Origin: Acrocarpospora catenulata
GTDB lineage: Bacteria; Actinomycetota; Actinomycetes; Streptosporangiales; Streptosporangiaceae
DNA: 64,000 nucleotides
Assembly (NCBI RefSeq): GCF_018476525.1
Contig: NZ_JAHCST010000011.1
Coordinates: 124,001-188,000 of the forward strand
Direction: 5' to 3'
This document shows positions 33,009-40,491 of this stretch, in pieces (position 1 is the stretch's first letter; each line of letters begins with the position of its first letter). The position numbers were made by a program, and so were the translations under genes. The notes below the pieces were generated by a model that was not told the DNA's origin, did no database searches, and saw only the letters and a list, made by a program, of their open reading frames with translations.

Positions 33009-33351
33009 GCTTCTCCTACATGGACGGAACATTTGATCGGCTGAGGATAATTTTCAAACGGGCCGAGGTAAAGACGGTATTGACCACTCGGTCACCAGAA
33101 TCCGGCCCATCATGCTGTTTCTTCGTGGTGGAGCATGTAATTTACAGCCGGACGAAGCTTCCGCCGAGGCGGCCCGCTATGCGGTCGAAACAGCGGACGC
33201 GGTGGTGGCGGATCTATCAACTCCCGCTCCTCGGCGAGTTCGACCCCCCACTGCCGGGTGTCTATCAGGATGTAGAAGGAGACCTGGGGATTCTTCGTCG
33301 ACATCCCAAGCCGATACCCCCGCCGCTCGACATGACGAGCAAGCTCAGGTC

Positions 33352-33450
33352 GACGGTCTCGTGAGCGATGGGGACGGTGCCGGTTGTAATACCGTTCGTA
33401 TGTCCGCAAAACTCGGCGAAGGTGGCCTTCACCGTAAATCAGCAGCCGCA
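33352..33450 (-). pseudogene. C-terminal fragment of the 1.2-kb IS transposase
   Basis: The reading LLIYGEGHLRRVLRTYERYYN matches the intact copy (LIYDEGHLRRVLQAYERHYN) at 27650-27760. Upstream and downstream sequence does not match. Confidence 0.6.
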
Positions 33451-33484
33451 CTGGCTCCTCTTCAGGAGTCGAATCCCGCCCATG

Positions 33485-33760
33485 AGAGAAGCCCTGCAAG
33501 GCCGTGACCTGGACGGATGGAATTCCGGCAAGGCACACCACCATGCCGGGAACGTCCAAGCCCTGTCCGCCCCGGACGGGCTGCCCCTGTGGGTCTCCGA
33601 TGTCGAACCCGGCTCCGTCCACGACCTGGCCACGGCTCGCGCCCACCTGCTGGGTGCCCTGTACGCCGCAGCCGCCAACGAGCTTCCCGCTCTCGCCGAC
33701 GGCGGCTACGAAGGCGTCGAAATCGGTGTCCTCACTCCAATCAGACAACCCGATCGCAGC
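33485..33760 (+). pseudogene. IS5-family transposase fragment
   Basis: The plus strand reads SGKAHHHAGNVQALSAPDG, LWVSDVEPGSVHDL and LPALADGGYEGVEIGVLTP, the central DDE region of IS5/IS112-like transposases (first Asp in SDVEPG, second in ADGGYEG). N and C termini are missing. Confidence 0.65.
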
Positions 33761-33824
33761 GTCACCTGCACGGATATGCTGCGGTCCACCTACCGGCATA
33801 CGCATACTGCAGTATGATTGATGT

Positions 33825-34073
33825 ATGGCGGATACGACACGCATTACGGTCACACTTCCGAGTGACCAGGTCGCCGAACTCAGGAAGCTCACCGACAACG
33901 TCTCCGGTTATGTCGCCGAAGCGGTGGCACGCCAGCTGCGTCACCAACTCCTGGGTGTCGACCTGCTGCGTCACCAGGAGGAGCACGGGGAGTTCGCCGA
34001 CGAGGAACTCGCCGAGGCTCGCGCCAGGATCTTCGGGGCGGCGGATTCCGGCGGTTCGGCGAGCGCGGCGTGA
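33825..34073 (+). CDS. ribbon-helix-helix antitoxin
   Basis: An 82-residue protein with an N-terminal beta strand and two helices typical of ribbon-helix-helix repressors (TRITVTLPSDQVAELRKLT, then GYVAEAVARQLR). The C-terminal acidic helix (EFADEELAEARARIFG) probably wraps the toxin. The stop overlaps the GTG of a PIN gene by 4 nt. It should repress its own promoter; no obvious operator repeat is visible upstream. Confidence 0.8.
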   Translation: MADTTRITVTLPSDQVAELRKLTDNVSGYVAEAVARQLRHQLLGVDLLRHQEEHGEFADEELAEARARIFGAADSGGSASAA

Positions 34074-34471
34074 TTGAGCACGTCGAAACCGTCGTCCTGG
34101 ACTCTCAGGGACTCTCCGTCTGGATCGAGGAGGACCGCAAGGTCCTCGCGATGTTTCAGGTGTTCCATGCTATGGGTGCCGATTTCGTCGTTGGTGCCAA
34201 CTCCATCGTGGAAGTCAGCCACACAGGACTGAACATGCCCCGACTGCAGTGGGTGCTCTCCCGTGTGAAGATCGAGCCCGTGACCGAAAGAGCGGCGAAG
34301 AGGTCCGCCGAACTGCTCAAGGCCGCAGGCTTGCACGGCCACAAGTACGCGATCGACGCGACGGTCGCCGAGGTGGCGTTGCGGCAGCCGGGGCCGGTGG
34401 CCATGCTGACCTCCGATGTGGACGACATGGCCCGCTTGTGCGGCAACCGTGTCCGGCTCATCGGCGTCTGA
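34070..34471 (+). CDS. PIN-domain toxin (VapC-like)
   Basis: A 133-residue PIN protein: TVVLDSQGLSVW (Asp), ANSIVEVSH (Glu), HKYAIDATVAEVAL (Asp) and LTSDVDDMARL. These acidic groups form the metal site of PIN ribonucleases. The GTG overlaps the antitoxin stop. It is the last gene of element B, 270 nt before attachment copy 3, mirroring the position of the other PIN toxin in element A although the two pairs are not close relatives. Confidence 0.8.
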   Translation: MIEHVETVVLDSQGLSVWIEEDRKVLAMFQVFHAMGADFVVGANSIVEVSHTGLNMPRLQWVLSRVKIEPVTERAAKRSAELLKAAGLHGHKYAIDATVAEVALRQPGPVAMLTSDVDDMARLCGNRVRLIGV

Positions 34472-34605
34472 ACGCGCAACAGCCGCCGCTCTGTGCCTGC
34501 CGAGACCGCGGAGGCGCGGGCCAGGGCGAAGGCGTCTACTCGGCAAATGATCGATGGTCAAGAACGCGTCATCGCGGTCTGGTAGTGCCTATACGATGGC
34601 CATTT

Positions 34606-34623
34606 GTTGCTCGATGGTTGCTC
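34606..34623. promoter_or_regulatory. GTTGCTC direct repeats, left arm of copy 3
   Basis: GTTGCTC at 34606 and 34617, 11 bp apart, lie 119 nt before the tRNA piece and match the pair at 27183. Confidence 0.5.
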
Positions 34624-34741
34624 ATGGGTACGCGATATGACACAACACCGAGCATCATCATGGGGAATTTTCATGGCAGCAAAGCTGGACAGAATAGTTG
34701 AAATAGATAGCATGCAACATTAGATGACACTAAGAAAGCCG

Positions 34742-34788
34742 ACTTTTAATCCGTAGGTTCAGGGTTCGAATCCCTGGCGCCCTACCAC
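34742..34788 (+). repeat. attachment site copy 3: tRNA-Lys 3' half
   Basis: Same sequence as copy 2 from the anticodon loop to CCA, with one change (GCGCCCT instead of GCGCCCC in the acceptor strand). It ends element B. No tRNA 5' half precedes it. Confidence 0.85.
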
Positions 34789-34857
34789 CTTTGATCCGAT
34801 TTAACCTGCCGATTCCTCCCGTTTTGGGGACTCACCGCCGTGGCGAGATCACAAGAT

Positions 34858-34875
34858 GTTGCTCGCTGGTTGCTC
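34858..34875. promoter_or_regulatory. GTTGCTC direct repeats, right arm of copy 3
   Basis: GTTGCTC at 34858 and 34869 repeats the pair at 27434 at the same distance from the tRNA piece, which implies that a third element once began here. Confidence 0.5.
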
Positions 34876-35395
34876 ATGGCGGGATGTGGACACGCGACCG
34901 GTCGATTGTGACCGGCAAAATGCCCGGATGTCGGCTCACGATCGGGCTCGTGAGATCCCGGAATGGGTTCAGGTCGCGTCCACACCATGCAAGGATCACC
35001 CAACCCAGTGCGGTGAGGCGATGGTGTCAAGCCACCCATAGAGAACAGAGATCCTTGCCGGAAGGGTGTCGGCAAAGATCAGGTATTCGGGTCATCGTCA
35101 GGCAGCTTGGTTGTTCCAAGGGATTCTGGCCCCACCCGTCCAACGTGGGTGGCCCCAGCCGGCCAGCGATCCGGAACGGGGACCAACGAGTTTGGCCCTA
35201 CCCGGCTGCACTTCCAAGGCCCGTGGGCCGCAGGGCTTCGGCGTGGTCGGGTGGCGTCCGATTTACGGTCAAGCAAGGCCGACTTCGACAAGATCAAGAC
35301 GGTTCGCGCGAACGCCATGCCATGGGAGGGGGCGACGGCGTCCCGCCACGGTGCGAAACCGCCGCCAACCCTCCGTCTCAAACATTTGCTTCACC

Positions 35396-35432
35396 TATCG
35401 AGATTCGATAGATTCTCATCGCAACTCGATAG
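35396..35432. promoter_or_regulatory. TATCGA palindrome upstream of DUF2975 operon
   Basis: TATCGAGATTCGATA (35396-35410) is a perfect 6-bp inverted repeat with a 3-nt spacer; a third half site TCGATA follows at 35426. It sits 34-48 nt before the ATG at 35444 and is a likely operator for the HTH protein encoded second in the operon. Confidence 0.6.
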
Positions 35433-35443
35433 AAGGAGGGATC

Positions 35444-35929
35444 ATGGGAAAGCTGACAGTGCGTGCGCTTCGCGCCGTACTCGCGGTGGTGCTCGCCGGC
35501 ACCGTGTTCGTACAGGCATCGACGGTGTGGGCGTTGGCCACCGACCCGGAGGGCGGATCGCTCCCGCTGACCCCGCTGCGCGTGATCACGATCCTGGGCA
35601 TGGTGTCGGTCCAGGTCGCCCTGGTCAGCGTATGGCGGCTGGCGACGATGGTGCGACGCGGAACCGTGTTCTCCCGCGCCGCCTTCCGGTACGTGGACGC
35701 CGTGATCGGCGCGATCGTGGCGGCCGCCCTCCTGTGGTTCGCGGTTACGGCCATCAATGCGCCGGGCCAGCGGGACGACCCGGGCGTCACCGTCATCATG
35801 GGCGGGGTCGGCCTGGCCATCCTGGGGGTCGCGCTCATCGTGCTCGTGCTGCGGATGCTGCTCGCCCTGGCCGTCGCGCGCGACGGCGAAGCGGCGCAGA
35901 TGCAGGCCGAGCTGGACGAGGTGATCTGA
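35444..35929 (+). CDS. DUF2975 membrane protein
   Basis: A 161-residue protein with four membrane helices (about 8-28, 45-65, 85-103 and 118-138) and the layout of DUF2975. That family is almost always paired with a small YozG-like HTH regulator, as here. AGAAGGAGGG lies just before the ATG. The function of the family is not established; a membrane sensor for the HTH partner is a reasonable guess. Confidence 0.8.
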   Translation: MGKLTVRALRAVLAVVLAGTVFVQASTVWALATDPEGGSLPLTPLRVITILGMVSVQVALVSVWRLATMVRRGTVFSRAAFRYVDAVIGAIVAAALLWFAVTAINAPGQRDDPGVTVIMGGVGLAILGVALIVLVLRMLLALAVARDGEAAQMQAELDEVI

Positions 35930-36150
35930 TGCCGATCATCGTCGACATCGACGTGATGCTGGCCAAGCGGAAGATGTCCGTGGGCGACCTCGCCGACCGC
36001 GTCGGGATCACGCCCGCCAACCTGGCGGTACTCAAGAACGGCCGCGCCAAGGCGGTGCGCTTCACGACGCTCGCCGCGCTCTGCGAGGTACTCCAGTGCC
36101 AGCCGGGCGACCTGCTGCGCTGGCAGGCCGAGGACGCCGCGGACGGATGA
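35929..36150 (+). CDS. YozG-like XRE-family regulator
   Basis: A 73-residue HTH_26 protein that is almost only DNA-binding domain: KRKMSVGDLADRVGITPANLAVLKNGRAKAVRF, ending in LCEVLQCQPGDLL. The ATG shares one base with the DUF2975 stop. It probably represses its own operon at the TATCGA palindrome (35396-35410). Confidence 0.85.
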   Translation: MPIIVDIDVMLAKRKMSVGDLADRVGITPANLAVLKNGRAKAVRFTTLAALCEVLQCQPGDLLRWQAEDAADG

Positions 36151-36266
36151 TGTTGCGGCTTTGATCTCAAGTGCCGCAACACCCAGCAGCGTGGCCGGCG
36201 GGACCGGCGTGACCCCCGGCTTCGCGGCCGCCCGGGAGATCCCCTCCAGGAGTGTGGGCATCATCC

Positions 36267-37493
36267 TCAAGAATGCGCGCTGAACGTGATGTGGATCTTG
36301 CGGCCCACCCGCTCCGCCTCGGCCAGTAGGTCCTCGCTCCAGCGATCCCAGAGTCCGGCCACGCGGGAGGTGATGATGACCGTGTCCACGGACTGGTCGT
36401 CAAGACCGGTGAGCAGGCCGACACGGTGGTGCCCGGTGTGGTCGCCAGCTGCGGTTGCCTGCTGGAGCAGGTCGTGGTCGAAGTCGAACAGGGTGGCCGG
36501 GGGGAGCGACGGCGGTACCCGGCCGCCCGCGCCGATGACGACGATCCGGCCGGTTGGCGCGATCTCTTCCATGGCCGCCTCGATCTCGGCGGATACGTCC
36601 AGGTCGCGGACGCTCGCCGCCCAGTTGAGCACGGCACGGCACTCGTCGTCGATGGTGCCGAAGAGCAGTCGCGGGATGAGCAGGGCGAGCAGTTCGACCT
36701 GGGGCTCCTCCCAGCCTTGCAGGAAGTAGCGGAGGTTGATCGCGACGTCCTGCATGTCGTTGGCCCGGTCCCGCTCGTGCGGGTACTCCAGCGCCCAGGC
36801 CGTCCTGGACAGGACCAGCGGCACGCCGTTTCTGAACAGCCTGAAGCCGAGATGCATGTCCTCGCAGCCCCAGCGGTCGAAGCCCTCGTCGAAGCCGCCG
36901 TCCTCGTGGAACTCCTTGGCGGGGACGGAGACGTTGATGGTGAAGAAGAGCAGCCACGGGATGACCATGCGGCTCAGGTCGAAGCCGTATTTCTCGTACA
37001 GTCCGTGCCTGAGGTCCAGGAACCACGACTTGCCGGTGAAATGCTCGACCACCTGCTCGGGCAGCATCCGGGACATCGCCTCGGCGATGGCGTTCTGCTG
37101 GTCGCCGGCGTAGTCGGGGTTGTAGCCGTAGGCGTACCCGACAATGGCTCGCGGGCCGCCGGGACGAGCGTGCTCGGCCAGGTGGGCGCGGAGGAAGCCG
37201 GGGCCGACCATGCCGCCGGTGTCGAGGAAGACCAGCAGTGGCGCGGACGCCATCCTGGCCCCCGCGTTGCGGGCGTGCCCAGCTCGGAACCCCAGATACT
37301 CCATCCAGTGGTATTTCATGTGTAACTGCCCGGCGAAGGAGTCGACCACAGCCTTGGTGTGATCGGTGGAGCCGTCGTCGGAGACGATGACCTCGAAATC
37401 GTCGACGGGAATGTCCTGCCGGGTGAGGTGATGAAGGGTATCGCGCAGCATTTCGGCGCGGTTGTAGGTGGGAATAATGACTGAAATCCGCAT
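36267..37493 (-). CDS. family 2 glycosyltransferase
   Basis: A 408-residue GT-A enzyme. The N terminus has VIIPTYNRAEML and VIVSDDGSTD (nucleotide-sugar binding), then RNAGARMASAPLLVFLDTGG in the metal-site region. The galactosyltransferase-like part GGFDEGFDRWGCEDMHLGFRL carries the ED acceptor-site pair. About 130 extra residues at the C terminus (RIVVIGAGG, VDTVIITSRVAGLW) look like a separate small domain. GGGAG lies 6 nt before the ATG. The gene lies 228 nt downstream of a similar glycosyltransferase. Confidence 0.85.
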   Translation of the reverse strand: MRISVIIPTYNRAEMLRDTLHHLTRQDIPVDDFEVIVSDDGSTDHTKAVVDSFAGQLHMKYHWMEYLGFRAGHARNAGARMASAPLLVFLDTGGMVGPGFLRAHLAEHARPGGPRAIVGYAYGYNPDYAGDQQNAIAEAMSRMLPEQVVEHFTGKSWFLDLRHGLYEKYGFDLSRMVIPWLLFFTINVSVPAKEFHEDGGFDEGFDRWGCEDMHLGFRLFRNGVPLVLSRTAWALEYPHERDRANDMQDVAINLRYFLQGWEEPQVELLALLIPRLLFGTIDDECRAVLNWAASVRDLDVSAEIEAAMEEIAPTGRIVVIGAGGRVPPSLPPATLFDFDHDLLQQATAAGDHTGHHRVGLLTGLDDQSVDTVIITSRVAGLWDRWSEDLLAEAERVGRKIHITFSAHS

Positions 37494-37542
37494 GAGTTCT
37501 CCCTAGTACGTCTTAGCTGGTGTCAGCTGTGGCGGCCGCCGC

Positions 37543-37692
37543 TCAGCTGTACGTTTTCGCTTGAAGCGCGGAGAGTTCCGGCGAGGAACTCGTACCGGAC
37601 GAAGTCCTGGAAACGCCACCGTGGCCACCACGAACACCGCGACCAGCGAGTCCCACGCGGACGCGGGAAGCCACCGGCTCGCCGGCCGACAT
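37543..37692 (-). CDS. possible 49-residue Ser/Thr-rich peptide
   Basis: An open frame between the two glycosyltransferase genes, starting ATG 37692 (or GTG 37695). It is Gly/Arg-rich in the middle and Ser/Thr-rich at the end (SRTSSGTSSSPELSALQAK). No clear ribosome site and no family. It is listed because of its position between two glycosyltransferases; it may be chance. Confidence 0.2.
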   Translation of the reverse strand: MSAGEPVASRVRVGLAGRGVRGGHGGVSRTSSGTSSSPELSALQAKTYS

Positions 37693-37720
37693 CACATACG
37701 GATTCACGTATTGGCGGACA

Positions 37721-38638
37721 TCAGGCCTCCCGACCACTCGCGGCGAGGTAGTCCGAGCACATGGGCAGATTCCACTCGCGGATGATGTTGTTGAGTTCCC
37801 AGTAGTTGAGCTCACCGATCCGTGGCAGCAGGTCGACGATGGGTGTCCGGTACTTGGCCGCCATGTAGGCGTAGTTGCTCGCGGCCTGCTCGTTGTTGCC
37901 GTCGAAGCTCTTCTCGTGCGGGCAGTGGATCGCGGCGGCCTTCCGGTTCAGTACGAAGTGGGCGCCGTCGCGGTGCAGCCGGTAGCCGAGGTCGATGTCC
38001 TCCCCGCCCCAGCGCTTGAACTCCTCGTCGAACATGCCGATCCTGCGCAGCTGGTCGGTCTTGGCCGACACGTTGCAGGTCCAGTAGTTCAGCCACGGCG
38101 CGGGAAGGCCGCCGAAGTCGTCACCGTACATCCCGTAGAAGATCTCCCGGACGTCCAGCCAGCTGCCCTTCTCATCGAGGGTGGCGATGGTCCCGTCCGG
38201 GTCCTGGAAGTCGATGATCTGGTTGATTTGGGCCGCGTCCTCGTTGTCGAGGTTGAAGCAGTACACGTATCCGACGACCGCGACCGGGCCCTCGGCCTTC
38301 TCGTGGCTGTCCAGATGCGCCCGCAGGCACTCCGAATGGGCGAGCACCCCCGAGTCGATCAGCACGGTGACCTCGCCGTCGGCCACGGCGATCGCCACAT
38401 TGCGGGCTTTCGCCGCCCGGTAGCCCTCGTCCTCCTGGTAGAAGTACCGGAGGTTCAGCCGGCTCCGGAAGGTCTCCACCATCTCGCCGGTCGAGTCCGT
38501 GGACCCGTCATCCACCACCAGCACCTCGAACTGGTCCTTCGGCAGGCTCTGCCCGACCATCGACTCCAGCGTGTGCCGAAGCAGTTCCACCCGGTTGTAG
38601 GTAGGGATGACCACACTGCACTTCAACGACCCCGCCAT
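37721..38638 (-). CDS. family 2 glycosyltransferase (galactosyltransferase-like)
   Basis: A 305-residue GT-A enzyme: VVIPTYNRVELLRHTLESM, VLVVDDGSTDST, then RNVAIAVADGEVTVLIDSG, and GMFDEEFKRWGGEDIDLGYRL, the C-terminal acceptor region of chondroitin-synthase-type enzymes. It lacks the C-terminal extension of its neighbour. Upstream of the ATG lies an intergenic space with no other gene in the same direction, so it probably heads a two-gene transcript with the second glycosyltransferase. Confidence 0.88.
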   Translation of the reverse strand: MAGSLKCSVVIPTYNRVELLRHTLESMVGQSLPKDQFEVLVVDDGSTDSTGEMVETFRSRLNLRYFYQEDEGYRAAKARNVAIAVADGEVTVLIDSGVLAHSECLRAHLDSHEKAEGPVAVVGYVYCFNLDNEDAAQINQIIDFQDPDGTIATLDEKGSWLDVREIFYGMYGDDFGGLPAPWLNYWTCNVSAKTDQLRRIGMFDEEFKRWGGEDIDLGYRLHRDGAHFVLNRKAAAIHCPHEKSFDGNNEQAASNYAYMAAKYRTPIVDLLPRIGELNYWELNNIIREWNLPMCSDYLAASGREA

Positions 38639-38823
38639 TGCCGCTCCAGTCCGTCGAGAAATGCGCCTGAACCGCCCGGACAGTCAGTCTTCAGGGGTCT
38701 CGGCGGGGTCGCATCTTTCTAAATGCTGTGGTCATTCGCGCAGGTCAGCCCGCATTCGTCAGGCGGCGTGCCGAGCCTGTACGACCGCCCGTACGGCGAT
38801 CAACCCGCCCAGACCAGTTCGTC

Positions 38824-39801
38824 TCAGGCGTGGGGGCGGCGGACGCGGGGGATGGGCTGACCGCGGCGGGCGGCCTCGGCCGCCAGGCGTTTCCTGAGCA
38901 TCCTGCCCTGGCCGAGGAACGAGCGGTTCCGCTCGCGGCGGTTCTCGGAGAGGCTCCAGTCGTTCAGGGCCCGCTCGACCCGCACGCTCAGCCGGTCGCC
39001 CTCCCCGGTCGTGGTCCCGACGAGCACCACGTTCTCCTGCCACTCCATGGCCGGGCCGTGCCGGTGGAAGGTCAGGCACACCGGCCCCTCGGCCGCCTGG
39101 ACACCCGCGGGCAGCCGCAGGTCGAAGCCGCTCTCGGTACGTACGGCCGAGCGGGTGCGCACCGCCAGCGGCATGCCGTCGGAGACCATGGTGACGACGG
39201 GCTCGCCCAAGCGGGCCGCGCGGTCGGCGAAGGGCCGCCAGTCCACCGGCGGGGCCGACCGGCTCGGCAGCCGGGGGCTCGTGGGGGCGGGATCGGAGGC
39301 GGGGACCGCGACGTCCCCGGGGGCCGTCCAGACCTCGGGCGTCCTGGACAGGTCGCCCTCGGGCCACCAGACGATCCTCTCGGGGGTGACCTCCACCCAG
39401 ATGCGAGCGAAATACCACCCCAGCCGCTTCACCAGGAACCACGGCATCCCGGCGAACCCGGCGCCGGTCTTGGCGAGCGACTCCCGGACGTACCGGTCGG
39501 TGTTGGCCTGCAGATCCGCGTCGCGTACGGTCGCCCGGCCCTGCACGAGGACGACGGGTGCCGGGGGATTTTCGGTGCCCTCGGCGCTGGAGTAGAGCAG
39601 CGCGACGCGCGGGTCGCGCCGGGCGCGCTCGGCCTTGTCGGGGTAGGTGAGCCCGGTGCTCACGTCGAGCGTGCCACCGGCGCCGACGTACGGCGTGACG
39701 GGCCAGGTGACGGGTCGGCCGCCGCGGGTGAGCGAGGCGTACTCGCAGACCATGGCGCGGTCGAAGATCTCGGCCGCCTCCCTGAATGCGGATGTGGTCA
39801 T
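38824..39801 (-). CDS. pyridoxamine 5'-phosphate oxidase-like flavin/F420 protein
   Basis: A 325-residue protein. The N-terminal 160 residues have the split beta-barrel pattern of the PNPOx-like superfamily (RAMVCEYASLTRGGRPVTWPV, VALLYSSAEGT, VLVQGRATVRD). The C-terminal part repeats a weaker version (EPVVTMVSDGMPLAVRT, LTFHRHGPAMEW, VLVGTTTGE), suggesting a fused second domain. The ATG shares one base with the hemerythrin stop, so both are one operon. Such proteins bind FMN, F420 or heme; the substrate is unknown. Confidence 0.75.
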   Translation of the reverse strand: MTTSAFREAAEIFDRAMVCEYASLTRGGRPVTWPVTPYVGAGGTLDVSTGLTYPDKAERARRDPRVALLYSSAEGTENPPAPVVLVQGRATVRDADLQANTDRYVRESLAKTGAGFAGMPWFLVKRLGWYFARIWVEVTPERIVWWPEGDLSRTPEVWTAPGDVAVPASDPAPTSPRLPSRSAPPVDWRPFADRAARLGEPVVTMVSDGMPLAVRTRSAVRTESGFDLRLPAGVQAAEGPVCLTFHRHGPAMEWQENVVLVGTTTGEGDRLSVRVERALNDWSLSENRRERNRSFLGQGRMLRKRLAAEAARRGQPIPRVRRPHA

Positions 39802-40445
39802 CACGACTCCAAGAGAGTGTTCGCGGGGGCGGTGGCGCCGTACAGGCGGGTGAAGCGCCGCCGGTAGGCCGGCCACCAGAACAGGCGGAACATGAGCCGG
39901 GCCACGACGGGCAGGTCGGCGTACGACGCCGCGAGCAGGTCGGCGTCCGCACTGGAGGCGAGCCAGCCGAAGATGACGGGGACCCGGCGGCGGCCGAAGT
40001 CGTCCATCGCCTGGCGCTTGTCGGCCTCGACGTCGTCGAGGGTGAGGTGGCGGAGCATGAGCGGCACGGCGATCCGCTCCTCGTGGTCGAGGTGCTCGTT
40101 GACGACCTCGTGCAGCCGCCGCAAGATGGGCGCGCGCTCGGCCAGGGGCACCCCGTGATCGGAGGCGGCCGCGATGAGCGGGTCGAGCACGGAGTGCTCG
40201 GACTCCAGCTCGGCCAGCACGTCCGCCGCCTCCGGGGCGCGGGCGACGAGCGTGGGCCACAGGCTGTCGTCCTCGTGCGTATGGTGGGCGTGCAGCATGT
40301 CCAGCACGAGCGCGAGCTGCTCCGCCAGCAGTTCCTCGTGCGCGTCGTCACGCGGGTTCGCGCACGCCTCGGCCAGGCGGCCGAACTCGGCGCGGAAACC
40401 GGCGTGCATCATCAGGAAGCCGGTCAGGTGTTCTGGTGTGATCAT
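39801..40445 (-). CDS. hemerythrin-domain protein
   Basis: A 214-residue four-helix protein with di-iron ligands: LLMMHAGFR region, HAHHTHEDDSLWPTL, ELESEHSVLD and EHLDHEERIAVPLM. In actinomycetes such HHE proteins sense or store oxygen or NO. It is operonic with the PNPOx-like gene. About 60 residues after the last ligand (LPVVARLMFRLFWW, RLYGA) are unassigned. Confidence 0.85.
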   Translation of the reverse strand: MITPEHLTGFLMMHAGFRAEFGRLAEACANPRDDAHEELLAEQLALVLDMLHAHHTHEDDSLWPTLVARAPEAADVLAELESEHSVLDPLIAAASDHGVPLAERAPILRRLHEVVNEHLDHEERIAVPLMLRHLTLDDVEADKRQAMDDFGRRRVPVIFGWLASSADADLLAASYADLPVVARLMFRLFWWPAYRRRFTRLYGATAPANTLLES

Positions 40446-40491
40446 CAGTCTGTTTCCTCACGTGTCGGGAAACAGCGTGCGCGACCCGCCT

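Larger units (their letters stand above)
33009..33824. other. region of transposase remnants
   Basis: No intact gene in 816 nt. It holds a C-terminal scrap of the 1.2-kb IS transposase (about 33352-33450, minus strand, GEGHLRRVLRTYERYYNRHRP) and an IS5-type transposase fragment (33485-33760, plus strand). The open minus stretch at 33110-33340 (RLGMSTKNPQVSFYILIDTRQ) is not recognised. Confidence 0.55.
34472..35395. other. gene-free region with attachment copy 3 and hairpins
   Basis: About 920 nt without a supportable gene. Left to right it holds GTTGCTC repeats (34606), attachment copy 3 (34742-34788), a second repeat pair (34858) and the perfect hairpin CTCACGA/TCGTGAG (34935-34954). A weaker CCACCC/GGGTGG stem lies at about 35135-35155. 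The rest may be the eroded start of a third element. Confidence 0.5.
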
